In this document: positions 20,703-30,033 of the stretch, in pieces
Numbering within the stretch: the first letter of the stretch is position 1
Layout of the letters: every line of letters begins with the position of its first letter
Assembly (NCBI GenBank): GCA_003427395.1
Contig: BFEA01000095.1
Span: forward strand, 2,582,165-2,624,945
Length of the DNA stretch: 42,781 nucleotides
Reading direction: 5' to 3'
Origin: Chara braunii
Taxonomy: Eukaryota; Streptophyta; Charophyceae; Charales; Characeae
The notes under the pieces: generated by a model
Told to the model about the DNA's origin: nothing
Databases searched by the model: none
What the model saw: only the letters and a program-made list of their open reading frames with translations
Translations under genes and position numbers: made by a program

Positions 20703-21944
20703 CTATTCTTCATCACTGGATTGCATCATGTCTGTTCGTCGCCTTTGCCTCCCCGTAGTACCAATGCTCTTGATAGCCTCCGCAAGCACTTGGCATCCGA
20801 CTTCTACCTTCGTCCCGATTGTGTCAGCAGTCCTCAGGCGGACCTTTCTGTCCCCCTTCGCCACCTTTAGCTGCATCGCCACCTGCCTATCGCACACATC
20901 AAGCGCGGACTTGGTGATAGAAGACGTATGCTCCCGCATAGCAGCCGTGATGCTTCGTGTGCTCTGCTCTCGGGCACTTAGAATTGTTCGCTTTCGCTTC
21001 GGCGGCATGTCAGATTGCACAGCTTCGGAGTCACCGCCCATGTCGTACGATGGACCATCCGCACCCCCTCCATCCCCGCCCGCCGACATACCACCCGCTC
21101 GTTGTCCGTCACCTGTACACTCCGCACCCCCTCCATCCCCGCCCGCCGACATACCACCCCCCCCGGCCGCAGCAGCGCCCGAACGATCTCTAACATGCAC
21201 CATCCCAGGATCTGTCATACGACCTGGGTTAACCGACGGGCTAGTCTTGTCAACCTTATCAATCATATCGAACCACTCCCTTTTTAGTATGAAATTCATA
21301 CCTTTTGCACCCCTTTCTCGCGGAGTCATATCCCAATAGCTCTGCTTCCCGCTCCGCCTGTCGTTATCCACCACCCTTCTGTAGAACCTGTGCAGATTAT
21401 GCCATTTGTCTTTACATTCCTTATCTCTCCGAGGGAAACCTGCGTCAGTCAACCTCTTACTTATATCGACCCACGAACGTCTTTTGTGTGCTGCAACTCC
21501 GAACTTCTCAGAGTCAACTCCTACGAAAACCTTGTCCTCACACTTCAGGCGGACAAGCATAACAGTCTCGCCGTCCCCCCATCGAGAGCCGCTCTGTTGA
21601 TCGGAAACGTTCGTGCCATTGCTAGGAGGAGTGGATGCAACGCCAACCGCTCCAGACACGACATGTGGAGCTACACCTGATGCCGACGGCAGCGATTCAC
21701 CATCCTCAAACTGTGATTGACAACCAGTCACCGCATCAGCAAATTTGTCCACGTTGCCATCATCAGAACCTCCATCGCCCCCCACAGCACATCGCTCCTG
21801 CGCAACATCATCATCTGCTGTCAATCGTTGCTCGCCGCCAATTGCCGCCTCCTTTCCGACCATTCTTGCTGCACCACACTCGATATCCTCCAAACCGCCA
21901 GTATAGACAGGAGGAACACACACATCAGGGGTATGCGAAGACAT
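20703..21944 (-). CDS. Trihelix (Myb/SANT-like) domain protein, C-terminal part
   Basis: This is a 413-residue frame (MSSHTPDVCVPP). Residues about 119-235 form the Myb/SANT-like domain: SRWGDGETVMLVRLKCED, RSWVDISKRL, CKDKWHNLHRFYRRVV, SGKQSYWDMTPRER and FILKREWFDMID. Then comes a Gly-rich repeat, GGMSAGGDGGGA twice (66-bp DNA period, 21061-21193), a basic PPKRKRTIL stretch and a helical C-terminus ending in TAG. The same frame continues upstream past one TAA into the ORF at 21993-23249, so the two were probably one protein of about 847 residues. It lies convergent with the transposase across the gap and is a second candidate partner. Confidence 0.78.
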   Translation of the reverse strand: MSSHTPDVCVPPVYTGGLEDIECGAARMVGKEAAIGGEQRLTADDDVAQERCAVGGDGGSDDGNVDKFADAVTGCQSQFEDGESLPSASGVAPHVVSGAVGVASTPPSNGTNVSDQQSGSRWGDGETVMLVRLKCEDKVFVGVDSEKFGVAAHKRRSWVDISKRLTDAGFPRRDKECKDKWHNLHRFYRRVVDNDRRSGKQSYWDMTPRERGAKGMNFILKREWFDMIDKVDKTSPSVNPGRMTDPGMVHVRDRSGAAAAGGGGMSAGGDGGGAECTGDGQRAGGMSAGGDGGGADGPSYDMGGDSEAVQSDMPPKRKRTILSAREQSTRSITAAMREHTSSITKSALDVCDRQVAMQLKVAKGDRKVRLRTADTIGTKVEVGCQVLAEAIKSIGTTGRQRRRTDMMQSSDEE

Positions 21945-21992
21945 ACCCGCTGCTAACGATCCCGATCCCGATCCCGATGGGCATTGAATCCC

Positions 21993-23249
21993 TTACGAAC
22001 ATGCACCTTCAGATGGAGAAACACCCATATGGACTTCCCCTCCAGTAATATACTCGCCACCTGACACATGCACGTCTTCACCCCCCGGTGGGCAGTCCGA
22101 ACGCCCAGAATCAAACCTCACCGCCAGGTAGGGGGCATGCGAATCGAGAGGTCCTTGTGCATCACACGAACCACTCTGGGATGCGCCTTGATGCGATAAC
22201 ACTGCATGACCACTAACATCAGAGTCATCTGGATGCCCTGATATGCATGATGGATGACGCTGCAAATAGCATCCAGTAGACTGCGGAACACCTTGCAACG
22301 GCGATGACGGCATTGCATTCAAAAATTCACTACCAATCGTCCGACCTTCAAAAAAAGCAGGACGGGATGCATCGTTCCAAGACGGAGGTGCCACGCTATG
22401 AGTGTCACCATCACGGTTGTCAGCAACCGGCCGTCGGAATTCATGGGAGGGTTCCTCATGATACATGGACGAAAACACAGGCAGCCCCCGTAACATATTC
22501 GACATGTGGACGTCCGTCTGCAACTGTGCGCTCGTAGACATATGACGGGGAAGGTGTGAATGTGATGGGGTTCCGCTTGCCATCTCTGTAGTGAAGTGTC
22601 CGCTCGGTGTCATATCTGAACGTGGGAAAGAATATAAAGACGAGACTGGCATCATTGTCCCCATGCAGGGCGCTATGTTCCCCCATTCCCCCGCCAGTAC
22701 AACATTCTCAAATGTCATACCGCGGTCAATAGCATGATGACCAGCACTTGTCCTAGCTTGCCAATCCGTGGGCTGCGCAAAACCTGACTGCACATACAAG
22801 TTAGGAAGAGGCTGCATTGCATTGTGCGAAAGCACATTCACGGGCGCTGCGTTCGAAACGTGATGATGAAAGTTAGACAACACGCTGTAAACGGGAGAAG
22901 CAGATGGCATACCATCACGCAGATAAGCACTACCGAATGGGGACACTACAGAAGGCACGGCAGAAGAACCTCTGATGGGCGTCCAGGCACGAAATCCTCG
23001 TTTTGATGGCTCACCTTCATCACTGGACGCGGAAGCAAAGACAGGCATACGGTGCTGTGCGGGGCCGAGCCGACGCGTGCGTAGGTGCTCCGCTAGCTCA
23101 TCGTACTCTTCACTCGTGGACGCGCCCAAACCCAGCCTCACGACAGGCCGCTTCGGAACGGTGCCTGGGACATGCACATCTGACGTCGTATGCCCTGGGA
23201 CATCACTGCCACTGTGATGCAGATCGACATGGGATTTGAGCGCATCCAT
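21993..23249 (-). pseudogene. N-terminal part of the second trihelix protein, cut by TAA
   Basis: A 418-residue frame from the ATG at 23249 (MDALKSHVDLHH). It is Ser, Pro, His and Gly-rich and probably disordered; the start region has PKRPVVRLGLGAST and SEEYDELAEHLRTRR. No catalytic domain was recognised. It ends at a TAA (21993-21995) and resumes in the same frame 48 bp later at the next Met, with GIQCP and three Gly-Ser repeats between them. Possible explanations are a nonsense change (for example CAA to TAA), an assembly error or two genuine ORFs. Similar His/Pro/Ser-rich N-termini occur in transposon-linked Myb proteins, but this is not diagnostic. Confidence 0.5.
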
Positions 23250-23359
23250 ACGATGATACGAGAAAAAAAAAAAAAAAAGATTATAGCATGCTACAAATTG
23301 TCGAAGGACGTAAACCACCTAAAAAACATGCATTGAAATAATGGCGCTAAACGGAAGAA

Positions 23360-23377
23360 CACACACACACACACACG

Positions 23378-23437
<60 letters not shown>
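23360..23437. repeat. (CA)n microsatellite
   Basis: CA array with one CGTT interruption near 23377. Confidence 0.95.
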
Positions 23438-23438
<1 letters not shown>

Positions 23439-23705
23439 TTTGCATCGCCGTGAAAGGGACACACTCAGACTGAAGATACACAGCGATAGAGCCAGAGAGA
23501 TGGACAGCGAGACAGCGTAAGATCGAGTACCCACTCGTGTGTAGGTGTGGGTGTGCGTACGAGTGACAGACTGGGAATCGGACTCCGTCCGTGTGCGTGT
23601 GTGTGAATGTGAGTCGGTACGCGACTCTGTCCGGAAGATTTCGTGAGGAGCGTTACTGTGAACATGCGTGGCGCTCAACGGAAAGCGATGATCTTTCCCT
23701 TCCAT

Positions 23706-23707
<2 letters not shown>

Positions 23708-23754
<47 letters not shown>
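23708..23754. repeat. (GA)n microsatellite
   Basis: Uninterrupted GA array. Confidence 0.95.
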
Positions 23755-23756
<2 letters not shown>

Positions 23757-23986
23757 TCAAAGCAGAAACCACGATTAAAAGAGGAGCGATGACGAATACT
23801 ACAGCGTTTCATGTATTGTAAACACAACCCGCAGAGCGGGCCCGTATCAAACTGTGGGACCTAGTAAGAACACAGCCACACCGTACGAGACACCGATAAA
23901 TCACATTCAAGTAGTAATGACCGTCGTACACGCTGTTTTTTTTTTTGTTCTTTTCGTTGGTTCATATTCAGGGGAGCTTTCTCTCG

Positions 23987-23987
<1 letters not shown>

Positions 23988-24038
<51 letters not shown>
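23988..24038. repeat. (GT)n microsatellite
   Basis: Uninterrupted GT array. The interval 23438-24158 has no gene. Confidence 0.95.
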
Positions 24039-24042
<4 letters not shown>

Positions 24043-24158
24043 CTGAACGTGTGCGTGGTATGGCATTCACGGGGACTTCCTCTCACGTGGAAGTTACGGG
24101 CGACTAATGGGCTGCATGTGGACCATCGATTGACTGAATCCATGGTTCGTGCGCAGCC

Positions 24159-24257
24159 GGGGCTAGGTCTCACTCACACGAATTAAGCGATATTGACCGT
24201 AGATAGCCAAGATAAACGGCCAGAATCTCTTAATCCGTGCAAGTGGGACCTTGCCCC
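24159..24257. repeat. Type B 99-bp inverted-repeat element, copy 2
   Basis: Ends GGGGCTAGGTCTCAC and GTGGGACCTTGCCCC; the interior is nearly identical to copy 1 (CACGAATTAAGCGATATTG, CGGCCAGAATCTCTTAATCC). Length is exactly 99 bp. Confidence 0.85.
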
Positions 24258-24398
24258 GGGATAAAAAGGGTGCTCTGAATTCGAATGGTGGGCGCATACG
24301 TGCCATGAATTGAGCCAATATATAGTATACATGCGCATGCCAGTCGCTGTGTAGTATTCTTCCACATCAGGAACGCCGAACACGCGGCGGGGAGTCCA

Positions 24399-24490
24399 GG
24401 GGCGAGGTCCCACCAGCTCTTCGATTGGATTAAGATCAACAACGAGGACGTGTTTTGGGACGAGATTCAGAAAAGCAGTTCAGTATGGAT
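24399..24490. repeat. Type A element, left half
   Basis: Starts GGGGCGAGGTCCCACCAGC and includes GAGGACGTGTTTTGGGACGA. It is cut off where the A-tailed U6 copy begins. Confidence 0.55.
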
Positions 24491-24543
24491 TTCGCGTTGT
24501 TGTTGGTTTTTTTTTTTTCTTTTTTCTTTTTTTTCTTTTTTTT

Positions 24544-24617
24544 GGGACCATTTCTCGATTTATGCGTGTCATCCTTGCGCAGGGGCCATGCTAATCTTCT
24601 CTGTATCGTTCCAATTT
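24544..24617 (-). pseudogene. U6 snRNA retropseudogene, 5'-truncated, A-tailed
   Basis: U6 is the catalytic-core snRNA of the spliceosome. The minus strand reads AAATTGGAACGATACAGAGA, then AGATTAGCATGGCCCCTGCG, CAAGGATGACACGC and ATAAATCGAGAAATGG. All are the invariant central and 3' blocks of U6, including ACAGAGA and AGC. The 5' stem-loop (about 25 nt) is absent. Instead of the T-run that terminates genuine U6 genes, the 3' end continues into an A-rich tail (complement of the T/C run 24507-24543), which marks retroposition by a LINE-type machinery. It sits between a truncated type A element and a type B element. Confidence 0.88.
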
Positions 24618-24622
24618 GAACA

Positions 24623-24721
24623 GGGGCAAGGTCCCACCTGCGCAAATTAGGAGATTTGGGCCGTTGATCTTTGCTATCTACGGTCAGTATCTCTTAAGTC
24701 GTGCAAGTGGGCCCTAGCCCC
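24623..24721. repeat. Type B 99-bp inverted-repeat element, copy 3, inverted
   Basis: Ends GGGGCAAGGTCCCAC and GTGGGCCCTAGCCCC. Its reverse complement aligns with copies 1 and 2 (GACCGTAGATAGCAAAGATC). It is exactly 99 bp and starts 6 bp after the 5' edge of the U6 copy. Confidence 0.85.
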
Positions 24722-24777
24722 AGATGTCCCGAAGGACCAATCCATTATTTATTGCATTGTTGCGCGGAAACATCTGC

Positions 24778-24830
24778 AATTCAGGCGTTCAATCCAACTC
24801 TACCTGCTAGTGGGACCTGAGATTCAGCTC
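24778..24830. repeat. Type A element, right-hand fragment
   Basis: CAATTCAGGCGTTCAATCCA followed by TGCTAGTGGGACCTGAG. Only the right arm and a degenerate terminus remain. Confidence 0.55.
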
Positions 24831-24861
24831 CTCAATGAGCTGACCGGCCCCATGCAATTCA

Positions 24862-25026
24862 GGGGCTAGGTCCCACTAGCAAAGAGAATTGGCTTGAGCG
24901 CGTGAATCTAGACGAGTGCGTGGACAGATGCAGAAAATCGAGATTCAACTGCGTTTCTGCATGTCTTCAAAAAACACGTCCAGATGCAGGAGCTTAATCC
25001 AATCCTCTCTGGTGGGACTTGGCCCC
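24862..25026. repeat. Type A short inverted-repeat element
   Basis: Ends GGGGCTAGGTCCCACTAGC and GGTGGGACTTGGCCCC. It is 165 bp, the same as the copy at 14410-14574. Internal arms are diverged (GCGTGAATCTAGACGAGTGC against CACGTCCAGATGCAGGAGC). Confidence 0.75.
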
Positions 25027-25027
25027 T

Positions 25028-25095
25028 AGATTCGAACACTGGTCTGTATTTCAACAGTCCAATGGTGTACCCACTGAACTAGGCTCTTGGGTATT
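25028..25095 (-). other. tRNA-like remnant
   Basis: On the minus strand, TAGTTCAGTGG fits the tRNA A box exactly and GTGTTCGAATC resembles the B box, about 35 nt apart. TTGAAAT could be an anticodon loop. The anticodon and T stems do not pair well, so this is not a functional tRNA. It lies exactly between a type A right end (25026) and another orphan right end, TGCTAGTGGGACC, at about 25096. Confidence 0.3.
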
Positions 25096-25262
25096 GCTAG
25101 TGGGACCTACACCCTGTTTCTGTTCGTAGCCCACGAAAAGAGCATATGTAGGATGGGACCACCCCCGTGCACTGCAATGGAGCGATCACTTAGGGCCTCG
25201 CTCCGTATGCACTAAAGACCAAAAAGTACTGGCAATGCATCTTTGCACGTTCTACCAAATGA

Positions 25263-25405
25263 GTCAGTTGCCTAAACACCCGAATCTGGACGTGTTTGTG
25301 GAGATGTGCGGTTCAGGAAACTCAATGCCATTTCTGCACATCTCCACAAACACGTCCAGATTCGGGTGTTCAGGAAACTCGACGTTGGTAGTGGGACTTG
25401 GCCCT
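25263..25405. repeat. Type A element with a perfect 35-bp hairpin
   Basis: The left terminus is lost; the right end is GTAGTGGGACTTGGCCCTG. Arms at 25275-25309 and 25336-25370 are perfectly complementary over 35 bp, with a 26-nt loop. It is the best preserved internal palindrome of the family here. Confidence 0.8.
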
Positions 25406-25975
25406 GGAGAGTAGTGGAGCGAGGGCCATAAGCACGGACTACGCCCCATAAGCATGGCCGAGTTTTGTTGGAATGGGGTAGTCGGGCAAACCATAGGCCG
25501 AATGACGGGATGGGGTCCGCCCACCAGCCCACCGCCAGAACACGACCGCCAACCGAGAAACCATGCCATCGAGCATAGACGCACCACCCATCTACATACA
25601 CCCACCGACCTCATAACACGCAAGCCTGACAACACACACGCAATTGCAGGCACAAAAACTCCACACTGACAATGTCAGGATGCTGCAATTATGCTAGTAG
25701 GCAAAAGACGATGCCCAACGTCTAAATGCGCCAGTAATGTCCACGGTACAATCGTTGTAAAAAGAAACGAAGGCTTGTTCGCTGTTATTTTGTACAACGA
25801 CAACGACACCAACGGCAAACAACTGAACCAATGAAATCCAAGCACGACAAGACGGCAAACCCTAAACCGGCAAGGATTCGGCGGTAACAAACGCTGGCCA
25901 TGGGATGCTTGCCGCACCTGCGTCGCTAAGCTGTCACCCACATCTGCGCATGCCACAGATTACAACTACAACGCA
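25406..25975. other. Intergenic, no feature seen
   Basis: Nothing recognisable on either strand until the orphan terminus at 25976. Confidence 0.5.
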
Positions 25976-25996
25976 TGCTGGTGGGATTTAGCCCCC
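25976..25996. repeat. Orphan element terminus at a duplication breakpoint
   Basis: TGCTGGTGGGATTTAGCCCC is a right-hand terminus of the shared-TIR family with no matching left part. The next base starts the homology to the membrane-protein gene. Confidence 0.65.
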
Positions 25997-27106
25997 GGAG
26001 TTGGCTCAGTAGTCCCACTCATCGATCAAGCGTCGGCCGTTGGGCCGGTTCAAGCCAGCATCCCCGGGGACGCGGGTTTCATTGAGGTTCGCGTGAGCCA
26101 GCATGCCTTCTCCGCTGACGGGCAGTTCATGTACGTTGCGGACAAAGTCGGCGACGCCATCTACCGGGTTTGGATTGCGAGCGGAGAGGTGGAGAATATC
26201 GGTAGTGGGTATGTTAACGTGGACGTGGACGGCCCCTATGGATTAGCGTTAACGTCGGACGGTTGTAACCTGTTCGTGTCAGAGTATATAACAGGGAGGA
26301 TCACGCTAATCAGCTTCGAACGCAGCGGTGGCCTCGTGAAGAGCATCCGAACACTCGCAGGTGCGAGCAGCTATCGCTATACATACAGTTCAAGCTTGGA
26401 ACTTTTCGGTTTGGCGATCTCCCAAGGTGGCTCGTATCTATACGTCGGAATGTACCAGGCGATCTACAAGTTCGAAATAGACACTTGGGACTTGCCCTCC
26501 TGCTCTCCGATCTCATCTTCGCCTCCATCCGTTCCTCCTACGAGCAGACCCATCGTTTCTTCGAGCTCTCCCCCGCCCGTAATCTATGCGCCGCAACCTC
26601 CCCGTAACACCTTTCCTACGGGCGATGATGAACCCCCTCTTTCGTCTATGCCGCTCTCTCCCGTCCCTTCTACCCGTAATGTTTCTACGCCGCTCCCTCC
26701 CGTCCCTTCTACCCGTAATTTCTCTACGCCGCTCCCTCCCGTCCCTCCCACTACCCCTATTTCTTCTAGGTCTCGACCGCCCTTTATCTCAAATTCGTCC
26801 TCTGCTGCTATCAGGAGCTCCAGCCCCCGGGCTGCTAAGAAGCAAGCCGATCTCACACCCGTGGTCATCACCCTCGCGGTGGTTTTGCCCGTAGTAGGTA
26901 CCGCGTTCGGTGCATTACTGGTCTGGTGTCTCTGCGGCTTACAGCGGCGGCGGCGGCGGCGGCGAGAGGCGGAGTCGCGAGCAATCGATAGGCCCGTGCA
27001 GTCAATCGATACCACAGATGCCCGGGCACGATCGCAGCAGATCGAACCAGTGGCTTTTTCAAACAATCCGACGGGTGCGGGGAACTGGTGGCAAGGACCA
27101 GCCTGA
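25997..27106 (+). pseudogene. 5'-truncated copy of the propeller membrane-protein gene
   Basis: It corresponds to the intact gene at 39675-42167 from 41046 onward at very high identity. It retains the last part of the propeller (QHAFSADGQFMYVAD, DGPYGLALTSDGCNLFVSEY, GLAISQGGSYLYVGMY), the Pro/Ser-rich stalk, a transmembrane helix (PVVITLAVVLPVVGTAF onward) and the Arg-rich stop-transfer, here expanded to eight Arg by a CGG repeat. The stalk carries an internal 42-bp tandem duplication (LPPVPSTRN twice). It lacks the signal peptide and the N-terminal half. A TGA at 27104 ends it about 17 codons before the intact copy. The frame is open through the junction, but no start in a suitable context is seen. 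Confidence 0.85.
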
Positions 27107-27768
27107 GGAGGCACGTTGGCCAATGATCGTCTTGACGTTGTTGTTAAGTACTAGCGTTCGCTCTCCGTTTTACTCAAAAACGGCCCAGGGGCAGAATCAG
27201 ACACCTCAATCAGGTTCCCATCGCGGATCATCGTGATGCAGACGGTTTGTCCAACGCCCAGTGCTGTTCATTAGATGATGTGGACAGGGGGGCGAATAAA
27301 CAGGGAGAAGTGATATCATCCGTCAGTGAAGCGGATGTAAAACCACCAGCACTTGGCCCAGTTATCGGCGGCGGAAAAAAAAAAAAGAGTAGAAACGTTT
27401 CTAGTCGGACGAATTTGGGCGCTCCTGTGATGGCCCGTACGTTTTTTTATGTCGTGACTTGTATGCGGGCAGGACTTTTCTGACTTAGGGTTCACAAGTC
27501 CGCGTTTTGAATATGAAAGGTACGCATTATGCGGTTCGATGAAATGGTCTCGAGGAGAGGTGGATGGATCGCTGATTCACATGGCCGACTTGTGGACGGT
27601 ACAGGTAAGATCATGTGTTTTTTCAATACCCTTCTTATTAGGTCCGCAAGCTTTAAAAGAGTCCTATCCTGGTTTCCGACTCTGAACAGTGTCACAAGGG
27701 AGTGATGCAGGAGATAGGTCCGCAAATGTACGAAATTCGACCACAGTTGATATCCACACGCTCGACAG

Positions 27769-27771
<3 letters not shown>
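27107..27771 (+). repeat. Duplicated 3' flank of the membrane-protein gene
   Basis: The flank downstream of the truncated copy matches 42168-42730 with small indels; shared blocks include CAGGTTCCCATCGCGGA and GGCAGGACTTTTCTGACTTA. The duplication extends to the GT array in both places. The copy here has about 40 extra bases near 27260-27290. Confidence 0.85.
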
Positions 27772-27837
<66 letters not shown>

Positions 27838-27838
27838 N

Positions 27839-27872
<34 letters not shown>

Positions 27873-27909
27873 TTGTGTGTGTGTTTGTGTGTGTGTTTGT
27901 GTGTGTGTT

Positions 27910-27943
<34 letters not shown>
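27772..27943. repeat. (GT)n(GA)n(GTTTGTGT)n microsatellite
   Basis: Compound array with one N at 27838. Confidence 0.95.
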
Positions 27944-27944
<1 letters not shown>

Positions 27945-28025
27945 GCTTGATGGGTGATAGACCCCCATGTGGCAGTGACACGTGGTGCACTGTCAAGAGC
28001 ATTTTTATGTCCCGTTCTTTTGTCT

Positions 28026-28115
28026 TTCTTCTTCTTCTTCTTCTTCTTCTTCTTCTTCGTCGTCGTCGTCGTCGTCGTCGTCTTCTTCTTCTTCTTCTTC
28101 TTCTGCTTCTCCTCC
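28026..28115. repeat. (TTC)n(GTC)n(TTC)n microsatellite
   Basis: TTC repeats interrupted by a block of GTC repeats, then a pyrimidine-rich tail to about 28200. Confidence 0.9.
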
Positions 28116-28282
28116 TCCTCCTCGTGTTCTTTTTCCTCTTCTTTATCTTCGTTTCCTCGTCTTCGTCTTTATCTTCTTCTTATTTTTGTCTTCTTTTTCT
28201 TGTTCAGGAGGGAGGGATGGAGAGAGGGAAGGGAGGGGGCGGAGGGCCAGGTAGGAAGAGAGAGAAAAAAATATTGGGGGCC

Positions 28283-28301
28283 GGGGGGGGGGGGGGGGGG
28301 G
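28283..28301. repeat. Run of 19 G
   Basis: A homopolymer of 19 G. Its length is uncertain in any assembly. 28302-28763 has no gene. Confidence 0.9.
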
Positions 28302-28763
28302 ACAGCGCCATCTCACGCTCGATGTGGGAGCTCGGAAGGTTTTTTCTTCTGTTTTTTCTTGTTTTAGAATACCTATATTTTACAAACAGCATATATAATG
28401 GAAAATGGTGTAATATGAGATCGGCATAACGTTGAGTTACATCGTGTTTGTGGCTGCTATTGCTACAGGTCAGCACTGCCGTCTTCACCCGAGCACAGCG
28501 CACCCTCAAGATGACGGTATCGGACTGGAAAGGGGGCTTCACAATTACCCGCTGATCCGCGCATCCAGGCCCTCGTCCTCGTGATTAGGGGAGTCGTCTC
28601 CCTGATGGGTTCGGTGAGGAGCCCAATTGCCGCCGGAATTGCGGCGGGACGGGAGGTTGCAGACTTTTCTTTTCTTTTGCGACTCCTGCGTAGTTTCCCC
28701 TTCTGTTTTTTGATCAATTTCATTCATTTCAATTGCGTACCAAACATCACTTTGCTCGAGGCT

Positions 28764-29075
28764 GGGGGCCGTGTCCCACTAGCGGGTAGCGGGGTTCTAG
28801 TTTCCGTTTCGTGTATTTTCCAACGCGGTCACACTGGGGCCGTGAGATTTTCAGATCGGATGGCACGGAGCCATATATACTTGAAACCAGAACAAGAGGT
28901 CAAGAAGTGGGACATGGCCCCGCGGGCCGTGTCCCACTTGTCCAGGTTCTGTTCTGGTTCCGAGTCTGCATGGCTCCCCCCTGCCATCCGATCTGAAAAT
29001 CCCATGGCCACAGTGTGACCACGTTGAAAAATACACGAGATATAAACTAAAGCCCCGCTAGTGGGACATGGCCCC
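28764..29075. repeat. Type C 312-bp palindromic double element
   Basis: Outer ends GGGGGCCGTGTCCCACTAGC and GCTAGTGGGACATGGCCCC. The centre (28907-28937) is the same terminus facing itself: GTGGGACATGGCCCC then GGGCCGTGTCCCAC. The two halves are diverged reverse complements of each other (GATTTTCAGATCGGATGGCA against TGCCATCCGATCTGAAAATC). This looks like two about 150-bp elements head to head. Confidence 0.85.
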
Positions 29076-29815
29076 GGGGACCTCACAATTCCACCCGGAG
29101 TTATCCCAGCAGCATCAGCCGGTTTAGCTTCTCAGTTTCAATACTGAGCTCAGCGCAGCCAACTTATAAACTATCAATGACTCAGTTCTCCTGTCTGCCT
29201 CTAGTCTACTGTCGTATACCGTATGACAACTAACGAAACGAAATGATCACCAGAGTCGCGAGGCCTCATGAAGCCCTGATCCACTGATCCACCATTTCGC
29301 TTCGTTCTTTGCCTCACCGCCCCACAGCACACACGAACACTCTAGCGACAATGCCCTGGCAACAGTAGTGCGGGATTCGTTTCGCTACGGTCCAAATTTG
29401 TGGACGCTACGGTTCAAGTTTTTTGGATGGACTTCGGTTGGAGAGATGCAGCACACTTGTGAGATTTCGCAGCTCCTCCAGCCTACCAGCGCAGGACCTA
29501 CGAGTTCGCGAGGGCTGCAGGCGGGGAGGAGTCGGCACACTCGTGAGGCCTCGCGAACTTGGAGGCTGACAGCATTTACGAGTTTTTTCTGACACAGTTC
29601 TTGTGGGTGCTATGCGGCGACGACTTCACGAAACGAAGTCATTTTTTTTTTTGTTTCTTGCACCGTGCGGCGAGGCCCATTATCTAATTCACAGACCTAC
29701 ACAGCGGTCTGATCCCGGGCCATGTAGGACGGGAGGAACAGTTGTTCCTTATCTACCTGCCCTGGCCCTCTCCTCTCTCACCCTCCCAGCCCTTAGCGGC
29801 CTACTTTGGGCATTT
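29076..29815. other. Intergenic, no feature seen
   Basis: Contains small repeated TTCGCGAGG/CCTCGCGAA-type words near 29505-29560 and a T-run near 29641. No gene seen. Confidence 0.5.
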
Positions 29816-29980
29816 GGGCCAAGCGCCACTAGAACCATTGAGTGTCCTCAACCCCTGAATCTGGACGTGCTAGAGGAATGTGCAGAAACGGCGTCGAGTT
29901 TCCCCAACAGCACATCTCCACAAACTCGTCCAGAGTCAGGCATTCAGGAAACTCAAGGCTGCTTGTGGGACTTGGGCCCT
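29816..29980. repeat. Type A short inverted-repeat element
   Basis: Ends GGGCCAAGCGCCACTAG and TTGTGGGACTTGGGCCC. Arms CTCAACCCCTGAATCTGGAC and ACATCTCCACAAACTCGTCC are recognisable. Length is about 165 bp. Confidence 0.7.
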
Positions 29981-30033
29981 GACATACGGCACGAGTGTAC
30001 TGGTACTGGTGCCGTCAGCCTGCTTAGACTCAT

